A DNA stretch of 20,655 nt, from NCBI GenBank assembly GCA_910588535.1, contig CAJUOO010000062.1, positions 1 through 20,655 on the forward strand, written 5' to 3'. Shown here piece after piece: positions 1 to 7,721 of the stretch. Made by a program: the position numbers and the translations under genes. Position 1 is the first letter of the stretch, and the number at the start of each line of letters is the position of its first letter. The stretch comes from an uncultured Lachnospiraceae bacterium. GTDB lineage: Bacteria > Bacillota > Clostridia > Lachnospirales > Lachnospiraceae. The notes under the pieces were generated by a model. It ran no database searches. It was given only the letters and a program-made list of their open reading frames with translations, and was not told the origin of the DNA.

Positions 1-382
1 CCTTGAGAACCACAGGCAGTTCGCCGGGCTGTTTTTATCAGTTAGGCAAAACACGTTGTATCTCTGTTTATACAAGGATTGATAGACAGTTTTTGTTGTC
101 TTCTTAAAGAAAATTTCATGATTTATAAATACAAATAAGTGAAACATGAAATAGAGTTACAAATATATGAAGAATCACAGCGTATCTGAACGATTCAATA
201 AAAGTAGTATAGCCCATCCGCTGTTTTCCTCAAGGAACCTATTGAAAAACGTTGGTACTTAGCGAGGTATTTCACGAGCTTAGTATCCGTTACGTTTTTC
301 ACTAAGCGAAAGCGGGGTGACGGAGGAAAATAACGGATGGGCTATATGGACCTCTTCCGAAAATGATAAAAGAAATTTCATC
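1..382. repeat. Palindromic element, copy A (cut by the window edge)
   Basis: This non-coding stretch aligns along its whole visible length with 16840-17222 (copy B). It starts inside the right arm of a first hairpin (1-29) and continues through about 175 bp of A+T-rich spacer. It ends with a large hairpin whose arms are 207-231 and 323-346 (one C-A mismatch and one G-T pair). An inner 9-bp GAAAAACGT/ACGTTTTTC pairing is conserved with copy B. The right end carries an inverted copy of the sequence that starts copy B (ATCATTTTCGG at 357-367, minus strand). No open reading frame of note is present. The left half lies outside the window. It is probably a MITE-like or structured intergenic repeat; no transposase is visible. 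Confidence 0.8.
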
Positions 383-469
383 CTGTATATGTTTCTCTTA
401 ATGCAACAACCCACACACTAAGAGTATATTCTTTTCAGTTAAAGAATCTCTGCTGCGCATAAATAGACC

Positions 470-514
470 GGTACATATAATTATAGTTATATTGTAATTA
501 TATGTACCCTTTTT
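470..514. terminator. Hairpin just downstream of the HAD gene
   Basis: A perfect 14-bp inverted repeat (470-483 and 495-508, GGTACATATAATTA) encloses an 11-nt loop. It starts 8 nt past the HAD stop codon. Read on the plus strand it is followed by five T (510-514); read on the minus strand it is preceded by five A and has only a weak T-rich tail. It probably terminates the HAD transcript, perhaps in both directions. The stem is A+T-rich, so strength is uncertain. Confidence 0.5.
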
Positions 515-515
515 A

Positions 516-1295
516 CTATACTAATATCTCAGCTTCCAAATACTCAGAAATACCATCTTCCTCATTACTGCCTATTATCAGGTCTGCTTTTTCTTTCACC
601 GCATCTATGGCATTTCCCATAGCCACACCCACCCCACATAGCTGCAACATACCTATATCTACATAATCATCGCCAAAGGCAATGATTTCTTCCGTTTTTA
701 TGCCGGACACATCACAAAATGTTTCTATCGCCTTTTCTTTTGTGACTGCCTTTTTTGTAAACTTATACCAATACCCATCTGAAAAACGTACACAATCACA
801 ATCCTCTAATAATTTCTGCAATCTCTGTGCGCGTTCCTCATCAAAAATCTCCACACATATCTTCAAAGAAGGCTTATCAAAATCATGAAAATCAGTGTAA
901 ACACTATTTTTCCAATTCTGATCTTGTATTCCAAGATCAACCTTGAAATTACAATAATGTGCGTCTATGGTATCAATCGTTATCCCACAATCAACACCAC
1001 ATATCTCTCTGGCAGCCTCAATTATCTGCCAAGTCCTCTCCACTGAAAATTCTGCTTTGTATATGTATTCCTCTCTATACTTTACCAGCGCTCCACCGCT
1101 CAAACTTAATACCTCTGGCTGCAATTCTCGTATGTAAGACAATGTATTTTGCTCTCCTCTAGATGTGGACACCCCGATCAAAATCCCCCGATCCTTACAC
1201 TTTAATACTGTCTGTAATGTTTTCTGTGAAATTGTTTTATCATCGCACAGCAATGTTCCATCCAAATCAAACAATAATAATTTACATGTTTTCAT
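516..1295 (-). CDS. Cof-type HAD-superfamily (IIB) phosphatase
   Basis: The 259-aa protein has the HAD hydrolase motifs in order. Motif I is DLDGTLL, with the nucleophile Asp10 and Asp12. Motif II is STSRG around residues 43-47. The conserved Lys is near 186. Motif IV is FGDDYVDIGML at 207-217, where the Asn of the usual GDxxND is replaced by Val-Asp context. Length and the large cap between motifs II and III match the Cof/IIB branch, cytosolic enzymes that dephosphorylate sugar phosphates or cofactors such as FMN and PLP. The substrate cannot be told from sequence. The ATG at 1295 is preceded by GAGGAGG at ideal spacing. The gene lies just downstream of the tRNA-Pro terminator with almost no room for a promoter, so it may depend on read-through. 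Confidence 0.9.
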   Translation of the reverse strand: MKTCKLLLFDLDGTLLCDDKTISQKTLQTVLKCKDRGILIGVSTSRGEQNTLSYIRELQPEVLSLSGGALVKYREEYIYKAEFSVERTWQIIEAAREICGVDCGITIDTIDAHYCNFKVDLGIQDQNWKNSVYTDFHDFDKPSLKICVEIFDEERAQRLQKLLEDCDCVRFSDGYWYKFTKKAVTKEKAIETFCDVSGIKTEEIIAFGDDYVDIGMLQLCGVGVAMGNAIDAVKEKADLIIGSNEEDGISEYLEAEILV

Positions 1296-1320
1296 TATAA
1301 CCTCCTCTATTTTTTATAAC

Positions 1321-1353
1321 AAAAAAACCGCAGAAAATATATTCTCTACAGTT
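1321..1353 (-). terminator. Intrinsic terminator after tRNA-Pro
   Basis: On the minus strand, 1353-1342 pairs with 1337-1326 to give a 12-bp stem including G-U pairs and a TATA loop. A run of T follows (1327-1321). It lies 27 nt past the end of tRNA-Pro and 26 nt before the HAD start codon. Confidence 0.75.
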
Positions 1354-1379
1354 TCTCATTATGATATATAACCATATAA

Positions 1380-1453
1380 TCGGGGCGACAGGATTCGAAC
1401 CTGCGACCTCTCGGTCCCTAACCGAACGCTCTACCAAACTGAGCCACGCTCCG
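1380..1453 (-). tRNA. tRNA-Pro, anticodon AGG
   Basis: The 74-nt cloverleaf folds cleanly. The acceptor stem is CGGAGCG/CGCCCCG with one A-C mismatch at pair 4-69. The D arm is GCTC/GAGC, and the anticodon stem TTCGG/CCGAG holds the loop TTAGGGA. The T arm carries TTCGAAT. The C1-G72 pair, the A73 discriminator and G37 after anticodon AGG are hallmarks of bacterial tRNA-Pro. CCA is not encoded. The 5' end is only 3 nt past the stop codon of the upstream small gene, so the two are probably co-transcribed and the tRNA is released by processing. A34 at the wobble position is less common than TGG/GGG/CGG for bacterial proline. Confidence 0.95.
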
Positions 1454-1456
1454 AAC

Positions 1457-1747
1457 TTATTTTGTCAAAACTAACCTGATAGAAGATATCTTACCATAAA
1501 CCAAAGAATTTGACAAGCAAAATTTTTCTTTTTTCCATTCTATAACAGTAAAATCTCTCAAAGGCTTTATCACCGCTGTTCTACTTTCTGTCTTTACCTG
1601 ATAACAGCCTACCTCCTGCCATTGTTCCTCTCCAAGAGGACGAACTTTTACTATATAATCCCTCTGTTTTGCTGCTCCAACTGGTATTGAATAGATAACC
1701 ACTCTATTTTGTACTTTATCTATTTCTTTTGCTTCTTCTGTTTTCAT
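1457..1747 (-). CDS. Small hypothetical protein (96 aa)
   Basis: I cannot assign a family with confidence. The ATG at 1747 follows AAGGAG at good spacing. The protein has no signal peptide or membrane segment. The middle (about residues 18-60) alternates hydrophobic and polar residues as in beta strands, with YIVKVRPLGEEQWQEV in the centre. This faintly recalls small beta-sandwich domains attached to Lachnospiraceae glycoside hydrolases; that is an impression, not an identification. Its stop codon lies 3 nt before tRNA-Pro, so transcription probably continues into the tRNA. That makes the gene more likely to be real than a chance reading frame. Confidence 0.65.
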   Translation of the reverse strand: MKTEEAKEIDKVQNRVVIYSIPVGAAKQRDYIVKVRPLGEEQWQEVGCYQVKTESRTAVIKPLRDFTVIEWKKEKFCLSNSLVYGKISSIRLVLTK

Positions 1748-1909
1748 CTATTATCTCCTTTTTCTTTATTCTAATAAGAGTTTACGATATAAAAAATTGC
1801 AATACAAATCCTTCTACTGTAATAAACTGATATTTTCTGTGCCTTTTTACAAATTATACAATGAACTACTTCTTGAATAACTATAATTTGTTGTAAAATG
1901 AAATTTTTT

Positions 1910-1970
1910 ATCATTTTCGGAAAAAGTCCGTATAACCAGTCCGCCGGACGGAACCTTTCCAGAAAATGAT
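1910..1970. repeat. Palindromic element, copy C (ends only)
   Basis: The left half (1910-1930, starting ATCATTTTCGG) and the right half (1949-1970, its near reverse complement) match the terminal sequences of copies A and B. Only about 18 bp lie between them. The bases just outside on the left (AAATGAAATTTTTT) also match the outer flank of copies A and B. It looks like an element with its interior lost, or the minimal form of the family. Confidence 0.65.
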
Positions 1971-2056
1971 ATCAGATTGTAGATATTCCTTCTAAAGAGA
2001 GTGGAGATTGCCTTTGGAGCCTGAAGATAACAGCCTCTCAACCACATTTATAAACT

Positions 2057-2093
2057 ATTCAACGCCCACCAGCTAAAGCCAGCGGGCGTTGAA
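2057..2093. repeat. Hairpin of unknown role
   Basis: The 11-bp arms ATTCAACGCCC (2057-2067) and its exact complement (2083-2093) enclose a 15-nt loop that contains a further short GCT/AGC pairing. There is no T-run on either side, so it is not a standard terminator, although it lies 80 nt downstream of the long duplicated gene. Confidence 0.55.
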
Positions 2094-2136
2094 TGACAGA
2101 AAGCTCTCTTTTAAAATAAGCTACTCCATTTTTTTA

Positions 2137-3190
2137 TCTCTTCCATAAATCTTTTGTTATTGTTTCATGGGATCTATTGCTCTGACATTAATTTTTCTAA
2201 TAACTCACCTGCACTATCTGCCATAATTCCGTCGTCATTTTTACAACCTTTATAATTAGCATGATAAGTCACTTTTCCATCGTCCCACAATTTTACCCCA
2301 AAACAAAGGAACTCCAAATTCCCTTCATATTCTTTTTCCGCCTGCTTCATCTCTCTTACGGATCTGTCAATCGTTCCCATCATATCGTATAGTTTTTTCT
2401 TATCCTTCTCTGATGCAGCATCCAGATTATCTATCAGTTTTACGTTATTAAACATATCCGCCGACAACAAAACATTGAACTTTGATCCAAACTTCCACAT
2501 ACTACTCCGTGAATCGGAAAATTTCCCATAGTAATTAAAACTTATCTCATGATTGCTGTCTGAATACATGGCTTCTAGTGTATTCAGGGCTGTAAATTGC
2601 ACATTAACCGGATTTTTGAATCTTCCAGTAGAAAGACATCTTCTGTAATACCAGTCATCCATTATTTTACTTTCTTTCATTGATGCTTCGAAATATGCAC
2701 GTTTTTTCTCCTCACTGTCCAGACCTGCATCACGCAATTCCAATGCTTTAATATACCATTCCATATGTTTTGCATACGTCTCTGGCTCATCTAAGCGAAA
2801 TGTTTCCATTATATTAATATTCCCTGTGGAATTTGTACGTACCAGTCTTTTTATTTCCGCCGTATTATTTTCCCATTCTTCTCTTACACTGGTTTTTCCT
2901 GCCTCCTTTTTCTGTCTCATGCTGTTCTCAGACATTAATCTTCCTTCCTCGGATAAATCAAATATCACGCTCTCGGAATTATCTACTTTTTCTTTTTCTA
3001 TCTCGGATACTTTTGGCTGAGATTTTATAACAGACTTTACCAGTCTTTCTGTAGAGCGAAGCTCATTCATTTTAACTTTTATATCCATACTCATATATCT
3101 TCCTCTCCATACCTTATAAAAGAAGTTGCAAACTGGTGCATCAATCACATGTCTAACATTCCTCTCCACTCATCCACGCCCCTCTTTGCA
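2137..3190. repeat. Long direct repeat, left copy
   Basis: This block is nearly identical to 9762-10619, in the same orientation and about 7.6 kb away. It spans a whole hypothetical gene plus about 35 bp downstream and 95 bp upstream. The length difference is accounted for by a 198-bp in-frame segment (2841-3038 here) that is absent from the right copy, plus one or two single-base indels. Substitutions are few, implying a recent duplication or ongoing gene conversion. Confidence 0.9.
2174..3094 (-). CDS. Hypothetical protein, long copy of a duplicated gene (306 aa)
   Basis: I do not recognise the family. The chosen start is the ATG at 3094 (MSMDIKVKMNELRS), preceded by AGGAAG at 5-6 nt. The frame stays open upstream to a GTG at 3169, but that start has a much poorer ribosome binding site. 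The product is hydrophilic and charged, with no signal peptide or membrane helix, so probably cytosolic. Residues about 17-82 form a Lys/Glu-rich, probably helical or disordered segment that is missing from the paralogue at 9801. The rest is shared, including an EISFNYYGKFSDSRSS stretch and a helical part around MMGTIDRSVREMKQAEKEYE. Few substitutions separate the copies, for example KGCKNDD here against KDCENDD. Confidence 0.8.
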   Translation of the reverse strand: MSMDIKVKMNELRSTERLVKSVIKSQPKVSEIEKEKVDNSESVIFDLSEEGRLMSENSMRQKKEAGKTSVREEWENNTAEIKRLVRTNSTGNINIMETFRLDEPETYAKHMEWYIKALELRDAGLDSEEKKRAYFEASMKESKIMDDWYYRRCLSTGRFKNPVNVQFTALNTLEAMYSDSNHEISFNYYGKFSDSRSSMWKFGSKFNVLLSADMFNNVKLIDNLDAASEKDKKKLYDMMGTIDRSVREMKQAEKEYEGNLEFLCFGVKLWDDGKVTYHANYKGCKNDDGIMADSAGELLEKLMSEQ

Positions 3191-3264
3191 GTAAAAACTC
3201 CCAGAGTGGAACACACATCTGACGAAAACCCATCTTCAAACATATAGTATGTCTATCAACCAAG

Positions 3265-4674
3265 TTAAGTGCTATATTTATAATAATAAAAATAATTTCT
3301 ATCCGTTATAGATTTATTATTTGCCAGATAAACCGTCACTCTCATAAAGTCATAATGATGTGTAGAATACCCAATATTATAACTCAGACCACCACAAGCA
3401 GGATTTAATTGTATTTTCATTGTAAAATTCCCATTACTATCTGTAATTGCTGTCCCATATACTCTTGCCAATTCTGGTTGATTCCCATCAATCCATTGTT
3501 GATCAAAAACTTCCCCTGATATTATAACATTTGCCGCTCCTCTTCCCTTATACGTTGCTCTTCCATGAACCACCAGTATATTTGGCACCATGTCATTTTC
3601 TTCCAGTCTATCATACAACCCCTCATTATATTCAATCTTGTTAAGAGGAAGATCAAAATACGCAATAGATACCATATCTACTTTGGAGACTGGAGCCACA
3701 GAAAGAGTATAAACAGGTATATCTTCGGCATTAAAATCACTGAAGGTGTTTGTACTCACAATACGAAGGTAGTAGGTACCAGCAGGTAATACCACCTCCC
3801 CACCATTGCCTGATCCCATATAAAACATTCCAAAGTAGTCTGATACTAAGTTTTGATATATCTCAAATTTACAGCCATTTGTACTTGAGCTTGATTGAAT
3901 ATTTAATCTGATTCTATCGTATTGGGGACTGTCAAGCACCGTAAAGGAATACCAATCATTATCGATAGGGGAATTTAACTTTCCTGTTATCTTGGCGCCG
4001 GATCCCCCTAAATTCAATGTCTTTGCTTCTTTGGCATTCTCATCTGGTTCGCTGCTGTCCGAAAAATTAGTTGTTACAGAATAATCTAATGTATATGATT
4101 CTGTCTCACTGCCGCCGCCTACAGAATATATACAAACATATACCAATTCATCACCAGATGCCAAATACCCAATGGATTCATCCAATGTCCCTGATCCATC
4201 TGTACAAGTTATATAATCACTAGATTTTATCAAAGATAATGACGAATCATAAAGCAGCAGATCATAGTCAATCTGTGGATTATTGGGCAATTTTAATCTT
4301 GCTTGTAAATAATCTCCATATGTAAGATTTACTGCGTATAATAAATAATCATTTGTCTGAGCAAGATACCCTGTATCTGAACCATAATATATAACACTAT
4401 CTTGCTCTGTACTATTTCTGGAATCTACAACCTGAATCTCATCCACAATATATTGCGCAATTGTATCATTATTTAATTTGACAATGCTCTCTTTATCTAC
4501 TGAGATATTGTCAATTGACATATCAACGTTATCAGGCAAATTAATTTCTATATCACTAATTGCAGGACTCTCTGTAACATCGTACTCGCTTGCAAAAACA
4601 ACATTAGTATTGAGCGAAAACACCAGCGTCAACGCTAATAGCAATGATACCACACTTGATACATTTCTTTTCAT
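3265..4674 (-). CDS. Secreted protein with PPC-like beta domains (469 aa)
   Basis: The N-terminus is a classic signal peptide: MKRN, a hydrophobic core at residues 8-21, and likely cleavage after Ala28 (VVFA-SE). Residues about 209-327 match the bacterial pre-peptidase C-terminal (PPC) fold, with an NxAxEAxTL opening, DNDWYSF near 238-244 and LPAGTYYLRI near 296-305. Residues about 100-200 look like a more diverged copy of the same domain. Residues 365-455 resemble an Ig-like or carboxypeptidase-regulatory-like domain (TAITDSNGNFTMKI). No catalytic domain, LPXTG anchor or dockerin is visible, so it may be a stand-alone binding or surface protein. The ATG at 4674 has AAGGAG about 12 nt upstream, slightly far. 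The gene is A+T-rich, unlike the ABC/two-component module upstream. Confidence 0.8.
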   Translation of the reverse strand: MKRNVSSVVSLLLALTLVFSLNTNVVFASEYDVTESPAISDIEINLPDNVDMSIDNISVDKESIVKLNNDTIAQYIVDEIQVVDSRNSTEQDSVIYYGSDTGYLAQTNDYLLYAVNLTYGDYLQARLKLPNNPQIDYDLLLYDSSLSLIKSSDYITCTDGSGTLDESIGYLASGDELVYVCIYSVGGGSETESYTLDYSVTTNFSDSSEPDENAKEAKTLNLGGSGAKITGKLNSPIDNDWYSFTVLDSPQYDRIRLNIQSSSSTNGCKFEIYQNLVSDYFGMFYMGSGNGGEVVLPAGTYYLRIVSTNTFSDFNAEDIPVYTLSVAPVSKVDMVSIAYFDLPLNKIEYNEGLYDRLEENDMVPNILVVHGRATYKGRGAANVIISGEVFDQQWIDGNQPELARVYGTAITDSNGNFTMKIQLNPACGGLSYNIGYSTHHYDFMRVTVYLANNKSITDRNYFYYYKYST

Positions 4675-5575
4675 GCTATTTCTAATCTCCTTCCTTGTGA
4701 ATTAAACTATATATGGTTATTTCGCTCTTCTTGTCTTTCGTAATAATCTGTAGCCAAATTAGGTTTCTCAGAGATTCCCGTGCCAGACCACCCGTCCTTT
4801 CAAGCCAATAAACATTCCTATAGATAACACCATATTTATTTTCTTGGCAATCCAATCATCTAATTTCCTAACACAATCTTCGCATTGATTTTTCAATCAA
4901 TTGTAATCATCCTCTTTCTATGAAAAGAATACTATCGGAAACCCACAGCCCTTGAACACACTGCATATCCAAAGCACTCTCGTTTTTCTTCACCTCCATC
5001 TTTCACAAAAACTAAAGAATGTCACACATAAATCGATTCCATTAAAAGCTCTGATCCTTTTCCTTCACCAGATACTTTTATAGGTATCTAATCAATAAGT
5101 AGATTTATTATGCAAAATATATAAATAGAACTCCTTTATTTGCATAGATGGCTTTTAGCATATAATTACCATTCTCAAAAAAGCAAAATACTATATAAAT
5201 ATATTATAGAGTACTAATTATTATATTTCAAGTTATTTAAATCAAAAAATTATGACAAACTCAACAACTTTTGACTATGTATACTATCACCACCAGAAAA
5301 CTCTGGTGGTATTCCATTCCGAGAAGTTGGAGCCGATGAAGAAGTAGATTCTGGCACTGCAGAGCTGATCCAGTGTACGGAAAAGGGGAAAACACACAAC
5401 CCACATAAAGGGACAACAAAGACCTAATGGATTGCCTGTACCGGGAAGACGGAAATGACTCTGACGGCATCTCCCCTGTCAGGAATCCGCTGCATAAGAA
5501 AGCTTAAATAAGATCTGCTTGAAAAATCTCTGCTATCATAGCCATTGTTATCTCGAACAGTCCTTCTTTATCCTT
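4675..5575. other. 900-bp gap with no intact gene
   Basis: The part 4675-5260 is very A+T-rich and I see no gene in it; it must hold the promoter of the secreted-protein gene, but no clear -35/-10 pair stood out. At 5289-5310 there is a perfect 9-bp hairpin (ACCACCAGA, loop AAAC) without a T-run. From about 5300 to 5510 the composition shifts to that of the ABC module and short plus-strand frames appear (listed separately). This suggests the edge of inserted DNA lies near 5270. Confidence 0.5.
5305..5507 (+). pseudogene. Possible gene remnant on the plus strand
   Basis: Two short plus-strand frames abut: one open from 5305 to the TAA at 5425-5427 (GIPFREVGADEEVDSGTAEL followed by a Lys/Thr-rich tail) and, shifted one frame, an ATG at 5427 running 26 codons to the TAA at 5505. 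Base composition is like the adjacent ABC module and unlike the A+T-rich DNA to the left. I do not recognise either peptide. They could be the broken tail of a gene carried in with the module, or chance frames. Confidence 0.2.
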
Positions 5576-6233
5576 AAAGCAGTCCTTCTGGTAAGAAGCA
5601 AGTTTTCCAAAATAGCAAATGTCCACGTTTGATTTCCAGCACCACATCTGCCTGCTTTGCCACCTCGCCGGAGTGCGTCACAACCACCACACACTTTCCA
5701 AACACATGGGCGCTCTCTTTCAAAATCGCCGTAATTTCCTCGGTGGTGTCGACATCCAGATTCCCAGTCGGTTCGTCTGCCAAGATGACCGGGGCATCAA
5801 AGGCCAGTGCCCGCGCAATCGCCACCCGCTGCTGTTGTCCGCCAGACAGTTTCATCACATTCCGCTGCGTTTCGTCCTTTGTAAGCCCCAGCCGCTCCAG
5901 AATAGGGACAACATCCAGCTTGGCAGTGAGCTGCACATTTTCAACGGGCGTCATGTAATCGATCAGATTATAGCTCTGGAAAATCAGCGAGACATGGTTC
6001 CTGCGGTGATATTCCAAGCCCTTTGTCATAATATCCTCGCCGTCAAACAAGACACTGCCCTTTGTTGACATATCCAACCCACCCAGCAGGGACAACAATG
6101 TGGTCTTGCCAGACCCGGATGGACCAAGAATGGCATACATCTTTCCAGCTTCCAATTCCGCGTTGACGTTCTGCAAAATCGCCTTACCCTTTTCATAGGT
6201 GTAAAAAACATTCTTCAATTCCAATATTGGCAT
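5574..6233 (-). CDS. ABC transporter ATP-binding protein (MacB/LolD-like)
   Basis: The 219-aa protein is a single nucleotide-binding domain with every motif intact: Walker A GPSGSGKT (37-44), Q-loop Gln86, signature LSGGQ (129-133), Walker B VILADEP with Glu154, D-loop, and H-loop His187. Such ATPases pair with FtsX/MacB-type permeases to energise export or mechanotransmission of peptides and antibiotics rather than import. The helical region after Q-loop (ENVQLTAKLDVVPILERLGL) is short for the family. I chose the ATG at 6233, not 6239, because AGGAGG then sits 7 nt away; from 6239 it would be 1 nt away. The ribosome binding site overlaps the permease stop codon, so translation is probably coupled. 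The substrate is unknown; two-component context suggests antimicrobial peptide or cell-envelope stress. Confidence 0.93.
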   Translation of the reverse strand: MPILELKNVFYTYEKGKAILQNVNAELEAGKMYAILGPSGSGKTTLLSLLGGLDMSTKGSVLFDGEDIMTKGLEYHRRNHVSLIFQSYNLIDYMTPVENVQLTAKLDVVPILERLGLTKDETQRNVMKLSGGQQQRVAIARALAFDAPVILADEPTGNLDVDTTEEITAILKESAHVFGKCVVVVTHSGEVAKQADVVLEIKRGHLLFWKTCFLPEGLL

Positions 6234-6246
6234 GATCATCCCTCCT

Positions 6247-7674
6247 TTAGCTCATTTTCGACAAGATCTCGCGGGGTTTCAGCCGCATGACCATAATAGA
6301 TGATGCACTGATGGCCACAATAATAATGGCAAGACCAATCAGATAAAGTTGGGCAAGGTTGTAAAGCCCAATGGACACATGGATGCCGCTCTCCGTAGGC
6401 AAGGACTTCTGAATAAGATTGTCCGCACCCACATCAACAGCAACAGAAACATCGTTTTCGTCCTCCTGCTCGGTCTGCATGCTCTGCTTCAACAGGTGGT
6501 TGCCGATTTGTTCCGCTATAGCATTGCTGGTGAAATAGGACAGGCCAAAGGCGAGTATAGCAATCAGCAATACCTCTATCAGATATTGACCGATGATGGC
6601 AGATTTCCTGATGCCCACAGATAAGAACACGCCGATTTCATGGATGCGGGTCTTTGTCCAAAGAGTCAATACAAGGGCAAGGATAATGGCGCTGACAACG
6701 ATAATCACCACCAGCAAGATCACGACCAGTTCATTCAGTGTAGCCAGTGGAGCAGCGGCGTTTTCGTAGGTTTCATTGTCAATTTCCACAATAAAGGCTT
6801 CCCAGTCAATTCCCGGCAATGCCTTTATATCAGCTACCACTCGCGCCATGTCCTGTGGGTCATCTATGGTAATGTGGAGCGCAGAAAAGCCGTAATTGAT
6901 CTCCCCACCGTCAAATTCTTTCGAGGTTTGCAAATCCACAAACACCCGATTTTGAATCTTGTCATAAGTGGTAATGGTTTCCCCAAATTGCTCCACCACA
7001 CTCGGAGTAAAAAACCCGATAATCTGCACCTTAATTTCCTGCCCGGTAAAGCTCTCATCTTCCATGCTGTAACTGTGAGCGGTAAGATAGTCCCCTATCT
7101 TCAACTCATTTCGTTCAGCCAAGTCTTGGCTGATGATTGCCACATGGGTATCGTTGGCGGAGATATGCCGCCCCTCTGCCAGTGTCAATGTGCCAGTGGT
7201 AAAAAGTTCATCATCCTCTGTGTTGCATACACCCAACACCTTTGTGTAACTTTGATACTTTGCGTCAGTTGAGATCGTTCCGGGGAACAGAGACACTCTG
7301 TCAAATGGTAAAAGCGTATCCTGCCGCGCGCTGCAATATTTCACGCTGGAAATACCTTTGATGGCGGCGATGTTCTCTGGAGTAAATTGTACGGTGGAGT
7401 ACATAATAAAATTAGTACTGGTCTTTCCGGTTTCCTCGTCATATTCCTCCTTGACAGTTTCTCTGACCACATAGGGACTATGGCTCCAATCCACAAAAAT
7501 ATCAAATTTGCCGCCCAAACTCTGCCGCAAATCAAGCTGCGCCGCCTCAGATGCTTTCCAGATGGAAAGTCCTGTCAGGACAAAGGTTGCCATAATCAGC
7601 AGGATAGTAAACAGGAGAATGGTTTTCCCTCGCTTTCTTATAACGTACAGAAACGCCCTCTTGAAAATACTCAT
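6247..7674 (-). CDS. ABC transporter permease, FtsX/MacB type (475 aa)
   Basis: The predicted layout is one N-terminal membrane helix (about 18-38), a large extracytoplasmic domain (about 40-310) of the MacB-PCD kind, then three helices (about 315-338, 362-382 and 441-463). The cytoplasmic loop TKTRIHEIGVFLSVGIRKS between helices 2 and 3 is characteristic of the FtsX-like domain. Between helices 3 and 4 there is an acidic stretch (TEQEDENDVS) of unclear role. The ATG at 7674 has GGAGG about 10 nt upstream; an upstream in-frame extension to 7761 would run through the promoter and is rejected. The gene has its own promoter and operator-like motif and is separated from the kinase gene by a strong terminator. 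It forms the membrane part of a transporter with the next gene. Confidence 0.92.
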   Translation of the reverse strand: MSIFKRAFLYVIRKRGKTILLFTILLIMATFVLTGLSIWKASEAAQLDLRQSLGGKFDIFVDWSHSPYVVRETVKEEYDEETGKTSTNFIMYSTVQFTPENIAAIKGISSVKYCSARQDTLLPFDRVSLFPGTISTDAKYQSYTKVLGVCNTEDDELFTTGTLTLAEGRHISANDTHVAIISQDLAERNELKIGDYLTAHSYSMEDESFTGQEIKVQIIGFFTPSVVEQFGETITTYDKIQNRVFVDLQTSKEFDGGEINYGFSALHITIDDPQDMARVVADIKALPGIDWEAFIVEIDNETYENAAAPLATLNELVVILLVVIIVVSAIILALVLTLWTKTRIHEIGVFLSVGIRKSAIIGQYLIEVLLIAILAFGLSYFTSNAIAEQIGNHLLKQSMQTEQEDENDVSVAVDVGADNLIQKSLPTESGIHVSIGLYNLAQLYLIGLAIIIVAISASSIMVMRLKPREILSKMS

Positions 7675-7721
7675 GGTTTGATACCTCCGTATTGTTGTGC
7701 TATTCTTCCGAACGCACCCGT

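Larger units (their letters stand above)
1748..2173. other. Intergenic region holding a mini-repeat and a hairpin
   Basis: This 426-bp A+T-rich gap has no convincing gene. It contains a 61-bp remnant of the palindromic element (1910-1970), a separate G+C-rich hairpin (2057-2093), and from about 2137 the 3' end of the duplicated block shared with 9762 onward. A 66-codon minus-strand frame across 1847-2047 runs through the palindrome and has no ribosome binding site. I could not find a good promoter for the 96-aa gene. Confidence 0.6.

Noticed and set aside
1847..2047. 66-codon minus-strand frame
   Set aside because: It crosses the palindromic remnant at 1910-1970 and has no start signal.
5619..6068. 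149-codon open frame on the plus strand
   Set aside because: It is antisense to the ABC ATPase, whose Walker, signature and H-loop motifs leave no doubt about the coding strand.
6640..7272. 210-codon open frame on the plus strand
   Set aside because: It lies wholly antisense to the permease gene, has no ribosome binding site or recognisable motif, and mirrors the codon pattern of the true gene.
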